A DNA stretch of 5,693 nucleotides from Actinomycetota bacterium (lineage in GTDB: Bacteria; Actinomycetota; Actinomycetes; Actinomycetales; Microbacteriaceae): positions 1-5,693 of the forward strand of contig JAHIOK010000181.1 of assembly GCA_018895315.1 (NCBI GenBank), written 5' to 3'. The notes under the pieces were generated by a model. That model ran no database searches and was not told the origin of the DNA. It worked only from the letters and a program-made list of their open reading frames with translations. Each line of letters begins with the position of its first letter. Position 1 is the first letter of the stretch. A program made the translations under genes and the position numbers. Positions 1 to 5,383 of the stretch are shown here, in pieces.

Positions 1-118
1 CGCCGCCGAGCGCGCGCGCCGCGGCGAACAGCTCACCGGCGACGACGAGGTCGACTCCCGATGCTGCGTCGAGCGCGGCGTTCGCGGCCGCCTGTGCCTG
101 AGTGGTCGCGCTGCCCAT
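1..118 (-). CDS. atpH: ATP synthase delta subunit, N-terminal fragment (runs off the left edge)
   Basis: Delta subunit of F1Fo ATP synthase, which in bacteria ties the b-subunit stalk to the top of the F1 head. Only the first 39 codons are present. The translation begins MGSATTQAQAAANAALDAAS and continues with GVDLVVAGELFAAARALGG, which fits the helical N-terminal region of actinobacterial delta subunits. The ATG lies at 118-116 and shares its A with the TAA of atpF (TAATG), so translation is probably coupled to atpF. The rest of the gene lies beyond position 1. Identity rests on this short N-terminus plus its place directly after atpF in the standard atpB-E-F-H order. In actinobacteria this gene can be long or fused to b-type sequence, which cannot be judged here. 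Confidence 0.9.
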   Translation of the reverse strand, partial: MGSATTQAQAAANAALDAASGVDLVVAGELFAAARALGG

Positions 119-684
119 TACTTCGCCGCCGCCTCTGCGGTGTCGGACGCCTCGAGCTCGGCGAGGAACCGGTCGACGACGGCCTGAGCCTTCGCGTCAT
201 CGGTCATCGCCTCGCCGACCACGCCACCGGCGAGGTCGAGAGCCAGCGAACCGACCTCGCTGCGCAGCGAGACGAGGGCCGACTGGCGCTCCGCCTCGAT
301 CTGCGTGTGCGCGGTCGCCGTGATACGGGCTGCCTCGGAGGATGCGGCATCCTTCGCCTCGGTGACGATCTTCTTGCCGTCCTCACGGGCGGCCTCACGG
401 ATCTCACCAGCCTCGATGCGTGCCTCGGCGAGCTGCGCGGTGTACTGCTCGAGCGCAGCCTCGGCCTGGCGCTGTGCCTCGTCGGCCTTAGCGATGTTGC
501 CTTCGATGGCCTCCGCGCGCTGGTCGAGGAGCGCCTGCATCTTCGGCAAGACGACCTTCCAGAAGATGCCGAGGATGACGACGAAGCACACGGCCGACCA
601 CATGATGTCGTAGATCGCCGGCAGCAGCGGGTTGTTCGCGGCCCCACCCTCGGTCGCGGCGAATGTGACAAGAGTGCTCAGCAT
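118..684 (-). CDS. atpF: ATP synthase subunit b (peripheral stalk)
   Basis: Subunit b of F1Fo ATP synthase, the membrane-anchored stator stalk that stops the F1 head from turning with the rotor. The 188-residue protein has a short N-terminal segment, one transmembrane helix at about residues 23-45, and then a long charged helix rich in Ala, Glu, Arg and Lys from about residue 48 to 150 (for example the AKADEAQRQAEAALEQYTAQ stretch), as expected for the parallel b-b stalk. It ends in a short Ala/Glu tail. Length and architecture are normal for actinobacteria. The ATG at 684 follows a clear TAAGGAGA ribosome-binding site (696-689, minus strand). The gene lies 28 bases after atpE, and its stop codon overlaps the atpH start by one base. 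Confidence 0.97.
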   Translation of the reverse strand: MLSTLVTFAATEGGAANNPLLPAIYDIMWSAVCFVVILGIFWKVVLPKMQALLDQRAEAIEGNIAKADEAQRQAEAALEQYTAQLAEARIEAGEIREAAREDGKKIVTEAKDAASSEAARITATAHTQIEAERQSALVSLRSEVGSLALDLAGGVVGEAMTDDAKAQAVVDRFLAELEASDTAEAAAK

Positions 685-688
685 CCTG

Positions 689-696
689 TCTCCTTA
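689..696 (-). promoter_or_regulatory. Ribosome-binding site of atpF
   Basis: TAAGGAGA on the minus strand, close to the full anti-16S complement, four bases before the ATG at 684. It is the strongest Shine-Dalgarno site among the atp genes seen here and fixes the atpF start. Confidence 0.85.
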
Positions 697-712
697 CGTC
701 GAGAGCGGATGA

Positions 713-988
<276 letters not shown>

Positions 989-1801
989 CTAGTGCTCTTC
1001 CGCGATCGCGAGCTGAATGTAGACCGCGGTGAGGATGGCGAAGACGTACGCCTGGAGGAAGGCCACCAGGAGTTCGAAGAGAGTGAAGACGAAACCGAAG
1101 GCGAGCGTGCCGACACCCAGCAGCGACCAGAAGCCGCCGAGGCTGAAGATGAAGAACTGCGTCGCGGCGAAGAACAGCACCAGCATGAGGTGCCCGACGA
1201 TCATGTTCATCAGGAGTCGCAGCGTCAGGGTGACGGGACGGATGATGAAGGTCGAGAGGAACTCGAGCGGGATGATCAGGATGTAGAGGAACCACGGCAG
1301 CCCGGGGGGCATCAGTGAGTTCTTGAAGAAGTTGCCCGGGCTCTTACGGACGCCCGCGTAAATGAAGGTCACGTAGGCGACGACAGCCAGCAGCAGAGGC
1401 ACGGCGATGACGCTCGTGCCGGCGATGTTCAGGAACGGGATGACACCGGTCAGGTTCATGAACAGGATCATGAAGAACATCGTCGTGAGGATCGGCAGGA
1501 AGCGGTTGCCGTCCTTCTTGCCGAGCAGGTCGTGCGCGATGTTGACGCGGACGAAGTCCAGGCCCATCTCGACGACGCTCTGGAAACGGCCGGGCACGAG
1601 CTTCATGCGGCGGGTGCCGAGCACGAAGAGGATGACCAGGACGGCCGTGGCCAGCATCTGGATGAGGTTGATTCGCGTGATCGCGAACCACGTTCCCTCG
1701 AACAGAACGGCGTCAGGGAAGAATTCCCCGATCGACGGTGGGTGGAACCCACCGTCGTCGGTGGCAGTTTTCGCGATCAGGGTCGCAGCTTGAGTGAACA
1801 G
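989..1801 (-). CDS. atpB: ATP synthase subunit a (proton channel), non-canonical or damaged start
   Basis: Subunit a forms the two proton half-channels beside the c ring in Fo. From the internal Met codon at 1657 the protein is 222 residues of clear family sequence: several transmembrane helices, the LTLRLLMNM run with the essential Arg (residue 195 counted from CTG 1801), and the C-terminal LQAYVFAILTAVYIQLAIAE helix. In place of E. coli Glu219 and His245 it has His and Glu (residues 204 and 243), a known natural swap. The family is usually 250-275 residues, and the reading frame upstream of 1657 encodes typical family sequence (GFHPPSIGEFFPDAVLFEGT). Yet no ATG, GTG or TTG occurs in frame back to the TGA at 1861-1859. 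I place the start at CTG 1801-1799 because GGAG lies six bases upstream and it gives 270 residues. CTG 1780, CTG 1813 or a sequence error are alternatives. Function is certain; the 5' end is not. Confidence 0.93.
   Translation of the reverse strand: MFTQAATLIAKTATDDGGFHPPSIGEFFPDAVLFEGTWFAITRINLIQMLATAVLVILFVLGTRRMKLVPGRFQSVVEMGLDFVRVNIAHDLLGKKDGNRFLPILTTMFFMILFMNLTGVIPFLNIAGTSVIAVPLLLAVVAYVTFIYAGVRKSPGNFFKNSLMPPGLPWFLYILIIPLEFLSTFIIRPVTLTLRLLMNMIVGHLMLVLFFAATQFFIFSLGGFWSLLGVGTLAFGFVFTLFELLVAFLQAYVFAILTAVYIQLAIAEEH
1734..1756 (-). repeat. Perfect 10-bp hairpin inside the 5' end of atpB
   Basis: On the minus strand GACGGTGGGT, loop TCC, then ACCCACCGTC: a perfect 10-bp stem with a 3-base loop. 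It encodes part of the DDGGFHPPSI segment of AtpB, about 45-67 bases after the proposed CTG start. No T-run follows, so it is not a standard intrinsic terminator. It may be coincidence of the coding sequence, or it may shape translation near the odd atpB start. Confidence 0.6.
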
Positions 1802-1926
1802 CGCGGGCTCCAGCTTCGGGGCGACGGAGGGTACCGTTGCGACGATGGTCGATGAGCTTCATTGCGCAATCGCTCGCGAGTCGGAGCGGGCGGGCGCAGT
1901 ACTACCCTAGCAAACCCCGGCGCCTC
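1802..1926 (-). promoter_or_regulatory. Spacer before atpB with a probable -10 element (TAGGGT at 1909-1904)
   Basis: The 125 bases between the AtpI-like stop and the proposed atpB start are the longest gene-free stretch in the window. On the minus strand GCTAGGGTAGTACT contains TAGGGT (1909-1904), a good actinobacterial TAnnnT -10 box, with an overlapping TAGTAC. The bases 16-18 upstream show no convincing -35. A transcript would start near 1897 and give a leader of about 95 bases to CTG 1801. Also present are the perfect palindrome ATTGCGCAAT (1861-1870) and, on the minus strand, an ATG at 1862-1860 in a different frame from atpB. A separate promoter here would let ATP synthase be expressed above the level of the upstream genes. 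No terminator is visible. Confidence 0.45.
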
Positions 1927-2418
1927 TTATGCGCCGTCCGGTCGCTCTTCGACGCGACGATCGCCCTCATCCGGGTCGGTGGGAAGGATCGTATCGCTCG
2001 CGTGCGGCATCCGCAGGCGCGTGAACACGACGACGTCGATGATCAACGACGCCAGCACGCTGGCTACGAGGGCGACGAAGAAAACCGTCGGAGCGACCCA
2101 CGGCTGACCGCGAAGCACGATCAAGACGACGATGAAGACCACGAATTTGAGGATCCAGCCGCCCAGAACGATTCCGAAGAACAGCGGCACGTAGAGGTCG
2201 TCGCCGAACCAGCGGTTCGCGATCAGGATGCTGGCACCCGTGACAGCGAGGAACACCGCTGCCAGCAGCACTCCGGCCAAAGCGCTCCACAGTCCGTTCG
2301 GGCCAGCGACGACGAAGCCGAGCACGGCGCCCACGACGGCGAGAGCGGCGGTGGCGATCGCCGACCAGGTGAGGGTGGCGCGGAGCACAGGGGTGCTGGA
2401 GACGGTGCTGTGGCTCAT
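1927..2418 (-). CDS. Small four-helix membrane protein in the AtpI position
   Basis: A 163-residue membrane protein with four predicted transmembrane helices at about residues 15-37, 43-67, 76-103 and 107-133, followed by an acidic, polar C-terminal tail (about 138-163, with TDPDEGDRRVEERPDGA). Size, helix count and its place just before atpB match the weakly conserved AtpI-type proteins of actinobacteria, which are thought to help assemble the c ring. There is no diagnostic motif, so the name is by position and topology only. The ATG at 2418 overlaps the stop of the upstream transferase gene (ATGA, four bases) and follows a modest GGAAGAG site. A longer in-frame reading to 2604 would lie inside the transferase gene and is not believed. 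It could equally be an uncharacterised membrane protein. Confidence 0.8.
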   Translation of the reverse strand: MSHSTVSSTPVLRATLTWSAIATAALAVVGAVLGFVVAGPNGLWSALAGVLLAAVFLAVTGASILIANRWFGDDLYVPLFFGIVLGGWILKFVVFIVVLIVLRGQPWVAPTVFFVALVASVLASLIIDVVVFTRLRMPHASDTILPTDPDEGDRRVEERPDGA

Positions 2419-3578
2419 CGGATCTCTTCCGGGGTCGGTGGCTCGGCGTGTGCGCGCGAGCGGTACAGGGGCGAGAAGGTGAGGACCAGGCAGGCGGCGA
2501 TGCCCACGAGTCCGAAGACGACGCCGATCCAGTACTCGCCGAACCAGTTCTGTCTGGTGGCGATGTACATCAGGAGCACGGCGATGCCGATGATCGCAGT
2601 CCACGCGTAGAAGATCAGCACGGCGCCGCTGTCGGTGTGGCCCATGTCGAGCATGCGGTGGTGCAGGTGCTTGCGGTCGGGCGAGAACGGCGACTTACCC
2701 GCCCGCATGCGGCGGATGACCGCCATGCCGAAGTCCATGAGCGGCAAGATCACGACGGCGACCGGGATGAGGATCGGGATGAAGGCACCGAGCAGCTGGG
2801 AACGCCCGAAGTACTCGGGATCGAGCAGGTTGGGCGGCAGGTCGCCGGTGACCGCGATCGCCGAGGTGGCCATCAGGAGCCCCAGCATGAGTGCACCGGA
2901 GTCTCCCATGAACAGCTTCGCCCGGCTCCAGTTCAGCGGGAGGAAGCCGGCGCATGCACCGATCAGGGCTGCGGCGATGAACGATGCCAGGTTGAAGTAG
3001 GTGCTCGCTCCGGTGTCGCGGACGAGAACATAGGAATACGCGAAGAAGATGGCGTTCGCGATCAGGCACACGCCCGCGACGAGCCCGTCGAGACCGTCGA
3101 TGAAGTTGACCGCGTTCATCACCACGACGATGACGAAGACGGTGAGAGCGAAGCTGACCCAGCCCGAGCCGATCGCCATCCCGCCGATCGGGAGCGAGTA
3201 GATCTGCAGCTGCCCGAACCAGGCGATCACACCGGCGGCGAGGAACTGCACGCCGAGCTTGATCATCCAGTCGAGGTCCCACAGATCATCGGCGACGCCG
3301 ATCAGGACGATCATCAGGGTGGCAGCGAGGACGGCGTAGACCTGCGAGGGATTGGTCCAGAAGATCGCGAAGTACGGGTTCACCGACGACACCGCGAACG
3401 CGGCGACAATGCCGAGGAACATCGCGATCCCCCCGAGCCGCGGAGTGGGGGTCTTGTGCACATCGCGCTCCCGGATGCCGGGGTAGAGCTTGTACTTGAG
3501 GCTCAGTCTCCAGACGGCCCAGGACAGCGCGAGGGTGACGGTCGCGGTGAAGAGGATCGTGAAGATGTACTGCTTCAC
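2415..3578 (-). CDS. Undecaprenyl-phosphate sugar-1-phosphate transferase, WecA/TagO family
   Basis: Polytopic membrane enzyme that transfers GlcNAc-1-phosphate (or a similar sugar phosphate) from the UDP-sugar to undecaprenyl or decaprenyl phosphate, the first lipid-linked step of arabinogalactan-type, teichoic-acid-type or other wall glycan synthesis. It has 387 residues and about eleven hydrophobic helices. Visible family motifs in order: HKTPTPRLGG (41-50), the metal-binding Asp pair in GVADD (94-98), NFIDGLDGL (158-166), FMGDSGALMLG (223-233) and the cytosolic HLHHRM (304-309). The His-x-His-His motif favours the WecA/TagO/WbpL branch over MraY. The chosen start is GTG 3578-3576, which overlaps the tsaC TGA (GTGA, four bases). 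No Shine-Dalgarno is visible, so coupling to tsaC is inferred. The in-frame reading continues to 3986 inside tsaC and is rejected. The exact sugar acceptor pathway cannot be told from sequence. Confidence 0.92.
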   Translation of the reverse strand: MKQYIFTILFTATVTLALSWAVWRLSLKYKLYPGIRERDVHKTPTPRLGGIAMFLGIVAAFAVSSVNPYFAIFWTNPSQVYAVLAATLMIVLIGVADDLWDLDWMIKLGVQFLAAGVIAWFGQLQIYSLPIGGMAIGSGWVSFALTVFVIVVVMNAVNFIDGLDGLVAGVCLIANAIFFAYSYVLVRDTGASTYFNLASFIAAALIGACAGFLPLNWSRAKLFMGDSGALMLGLLMATSAIAVTGDLPPNLLDPEYFGRSQLLGAFIPILIPVAVVILPLMDFGMAVIRRMRAGKSPFSPDRKHLHHRMLDMGHTDSGAVLIFYAWTAIIGIAVLLMYIATRQNWFGEYWIGVVFGLVGIAACLVLTFSPLYRSRAHAEPPTPEEIR

Positions 3579-4312
3579 GCGCCGCCGCCGGCGTCCGCCT
3601 CGGGGCCGGGAGTCTCTTCGGCGCCGGTCGCCGGCTCGGCGGCGTCCTCCGGGTCGGGGGCCAACAGGTCGCCCAGCACACCGCGCAGCTCGTCGCGGGT
3701 CACCGCACCCTCGCGGAGCACGCGCACCAAGCCGTCGCCGCCCACGAGGGCCGTGGCATCCACGATCGTCGAGGGCACCCCGGTGCGGCTGAGACCGTCG
3801 TCGAGGTAGACCGCGACGCTCTCCCCCAGCATGTCGACCGCATCGGCGGCCGCGATCGCCGCCGGCTTGCCGGTGAGGTTCGCACTCGAGACGGCGAGCG
3901 GGCCCACCTCTTCGAGAATCTCGAGTGCCACCCGGTGCGACGGCATCCGCACGGCTACCGTGCCGTGGGTGTCGCCGAGATCCCACGAGAGCGAGGGCTG
4001 GGCCGGCAGCACGATCGTGAGCCCTCCCGGCCAGAACGCGTCGACCAACCGCTCAACGGGTTCGGGAATCTCGGCCACGAGAGCGGCGAGAGTCGTCTTT
4101 CCCGCCACGAGCACAGGTGGTGGCGACTGGCGTCCGCGCCCTTTCGCCGCGAGCAGCCGCGCGACGGCAGCCGGGCTGAAGGCGTCGGCAGCGACGCCAT
4201 AGACCGTGTCGGTGGGGATGACGATGAGTTCGCCGCGGCCGATCGCCTGGCGCGCCTGGCGCATACCGGTGAGCAGCTGCGCCTCATCGCCGCAGTCGTA
4301 GAGGGGAGACAT
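3575..4312 (-). CDS. tsaC: Threonylcarbamoyl-AMP synthase (TsaC/YrdC/Sua5 family)
   Basis: Makes threonylcarbamoyl-AMP from threonine, bicarbonate and ATP, the first step of the t6A modification of tRNAs that read ANN codons. A cytosolic protein of 245 residues. Family motifs: PTDTVYGVAAD (33-43), the Lys/Arg loop AAKGRGRQ (55-62), FWPGGLTIVL (93-102), VAVRMPSH (119-126), the SSANLTGKPA segment (142-151) and PSTIVDAT (180-187), ending the fold near VLREGAVT (198-205). It lacks the separate C-terminal Sua5 domain, so it is the short TsaC type. The last 28 or so residues are an Ala/Pro/Glu/Gly tail that looks disordered. The ATG at 4312 follows GGAGGGG. That site can fold into a hairpin (see 4301-4320). 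The gene begins 56 bases after prmC and overlaps the next gene by four bases. Confidence 0.94.
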   Translation of the reverse strand: MSPLYDCGDEAQLLTGMRQARQAIGRGELIVIPTDTVYGVAADAFSPAAVARLLAAKGRGRQSPPPVLVAGKTTLAALVAEIPEPVERLVDAFWPGGLTIVLPAQPSLSWDLGDTHGTVAVRMPSHRVALEILEEVGPLAVSSANLTGKPAAIAAADAVDMLGESVAVYLDDGLSRTGVPSTIVDATALVGGDGLVRVLREGAVTRDELRGVLGDLLAPDPEDAAEPATGAEETPGPEADAGGGA

Positions 4313-4320
4313 GTCCCCTC
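4301..4320 (-). promoter_or_regulatory. Hairpin over the tsaC ribosome-binding site and start codon
   Basis: On the minus strand GAGGGGA (4320-4314) pairs perfectly with TCCCCTC (4307-4301) across the six-base loop CATGTC. The left arm is the Shine-Dalgarno site, the loop holds the ATG and the right arm is codons 2-4. The mRNA could therefore mask its own ribosome-binding site. This is a sequence observation; any regulatory role is inferred. Confidence 0.6.
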
Positions 4321-4321
4321 C

Positions 4322-4327
4322 AGTTTA
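4322..4327 (-). promoter_or_regulatory. Possible -10 box TAAACT just before tsaC
   Basis: TAAACT (4327-4322) fits the TAnnnT actinobacterial -10 pattern and ends nine bases before the tsaC ATG, so a transcript could begin only a few bases upstream of the start codon. It lies in the 56-base prmC-tsaC gap. No -35 match is seen, so this is a weak call. Confidence 0.3.
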
Positions 4328-4368
4328 GGTCGGTGTCGCGGCGAGTTCCCCCGCGCCGCACGAGAGAG

Positions 4369-5280
4369 TCACGGGCGGAGGGCGGTCGTCGCGCGGTCGC
4401 GGGTCGTGAGGTCGGGGTGGGTGGCTGCCGCGCGCCATCCGTCGGCGGTGAGGATCTCGCGGATCGCCGCGCCCTGCCACTCCCCGTGTTCGATGACGAG
4501 GCTTCCTCCCGGGTGCACCAGCCGCAGGCCCACACCGCTCAGCACCCGCACGACGTCGAGTCCGTCCACTCCCCCGTAGAGCGCTGCAGGCGGGTCGAAG
4601 AGCCGAACTTCGGGATCACGGGGAATCGCGGCATCCGGAACATAGGGCGGGTTGGAGACCAGCACCGTCACGGTGCCGTCGAGTTCGGGGAACGCCTGCG
4701 CGAGGTCGGCGAACGCCAGCGTGGCATTGGCCGCACCGACCCGCCGGAAGTTCTCTTCGGTCCAGGGGAAGGCCTCTGCCGAGTTCTCCGCGGCATAGAC
4801 GCGCGCGTGGGGCACTTCCGTGGCCATCGCCAGGGCGATGGCGCCGCTTCCGGTGCCCAGGTCGACGGCGACGGGAGCATCGGATGCCGTGGCCCACAGC
4901 ACATCGATCGCCAGCTGCGCCACCATCTCGGTCTCGGGGCGCGGGACGAAGACTCCGGGACCCACGGCGAGCTCGAGGTGACGGAAAGGCGCGACGCCGG
5001 TGAGGTGCTGCAGGGGTTCGCGGGTCGCTCGTCGGGTGATCAGAGCCTCGAACCGGAGGACGTCCGTCGGGGTCACCTCGTCGTCGCGGATCGCCGCGGC
5101 CTGCACACCCCCGCGGCCGAGTCCCAGCACGTGACCCGCCAGCAGCTCGGTGTCGACCACCGGGTCGGGAACACCCGCCGAGGCGAGGTGCTCGGTAGCT
5201 CCGCGCAGCAGCTCGCGGAGTCGGAGCGGGCGATCGACCGCCGCAGGGCGTTCGGCAGGGGTGTCGGAGATATCAGCCAT
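4369..5280 (-). CDS. prmC: Peptide chain release factor N5-glutamine methyltransferase
   Basis: Methylates the Gln of the GGQ motif in release factors RF1 and RF2 using S-adenosylmethionine, which makes peptide release efficient. It has 303 residues, normal for PrmC (HemK family). The N-terminal helical substrate domain covers about residues 18-95 and ends in REPLQHLTG (87-95). The Rossmann methyltransferase domain shows VPRPETE (112-118), SAM motif I VAVDLGTGSGAIALA (137-151), the ribose-contact acid Glu165 in YAAEN, and the catalytic NPPY (210-213) that holds the glutamine. The ATG at 5280 gives the family N-terminus. The frame stays open to 5484, but that would run into the divergent cysK gene and promoter, so it is rejected. 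There is no Shine-Dalgarno, but a TAGGCT -10 box ends 11 bases before the ATG, so the mRNA may be almost leaderless. prmC is usually paired with prfA, but here cysK lies upstream instead. Confidence 0.95.
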   Translation of the reverse strand: MADISDTPAERPAAVDRPLRLRELLRGATEHLASAGVPDPVVDTELLAGHVLGLGRGGVQAAAIRDDEVTPTDVLRFEALITRRATREPLQHLTGVAPFRHLELAVGPGVFVPRPETEMVAQLAIDVLWATASDAPVAVDLGTGSGAIALAMATEVPHARVYAAENSAEAFPWTEENFRRVGAANATLAFADLAQAFPELDGTVTVLVSNPPYVPDAAIPRDPEVRLFDPPAALYGGVDGLDVVRVLSGVGLRLVHPGGSLVIEHGEWQGAAIREILTADGWRAAATHPDLTTRDRATTALRP

Positions 5281-5291
5281 GGGCGCTGACA

Positions 5292-5297
5292 AGCCTA
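5292..5297 (-). promoter_or_regulatory. Probable -10 box of the prmC operon (TAGGCT)
   Basis: TAGGCT on the minus strand (5297-5292) fits the actinobacterial TAnnnT box. It ends 11 bases before the prmC ATG, so with a usual start 6-7 bases downstream the leader would be about 4 bases. It is the mirror image of the box facing cysK. No clear -35 is seen. Confidence 0.5.
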
Positions 5298-5341
5298 GAG
5301 CCCCGCTCGTCACAAACGGACTCGGGGAATGCCTGCTCACG

Positions 5342-5347
5342 TAGGCT
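5342..5347 (+). promoter_or_regulatory. Probable -10 box of cysK (TAGGCT)
   Basis: TAGGCT on the plus strand, 36 bases before the preferred cysK ATG. The nine bases TAGGCTTGT (5342-5350) form an inverted copy of ACAAGCCTA (5289-5297), so two divergent promoters share the same core. No clear -35 is seen. Confidence 0.5.
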
Positions 5348-5370
5348 TGTTGGGAGTCAATGACCGACCC

Positions 5371-5376
5371 GAAAGG
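5371..5376 (+). promoter_or_regulatory. Ribosome-binding site of cysK
   Basis: GAAAGG, seven bases before the ATG at 5384. It favours that start over the in-frame ATG at 5360, whose only Shine-Dalgarno-like run, GGAG at 5353-5356, is just three bases away. Confidence 0.65.
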
Positions 5377-5383
5377 CCTGCGA

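Noticed and set aside
1713..1862. A 49-codon reading frame from the ATG at 1862 overlapping the atpB 5' end
   Set aside because: It has no ribosome-binding site and becomes Arg/His-rich out-of-frame sequence after about 15 codons. It is of interest only if a frameshift joins it to atpB.
1910..1937. Possible terminator after the AtpI-like gene (GGCGC...GCGCC)
   Set aside because: The stem is only five base pairs, overlaps the stop codon and has no T-run. It is too weak to call.
2419..2604. N-terminal extension of the AtpI-like gene up to 2604
   Set aside because: The added part is out-of-frame transferase sequence rich in Arg and His. The ATG at 2418 fits the overlap pattern.
2448..3809. A 453-codon open frame on the plus strand
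   Set aside because: It lies antisense to the transferase and tsaC genes, which have clear family motifs. Its translation is a charged Asp/Glu/Arg/His mix typical of the reverse frame of GC-rich membrane-protein genes.
3579..3986. N-terminal extension of the transferase gene up to 3986
   Set aside because: The added residues are Arg-rich shadow sequence of tsaC. GTG 3578 gives the family N-terminus and a 4-base overlap.
4333..5289. A 318-codon open frame on the plus strand
   Set aside because: Antisense to prmC over its whole length, with low-complexity Arg/Gly/His content and no recognisable domain.
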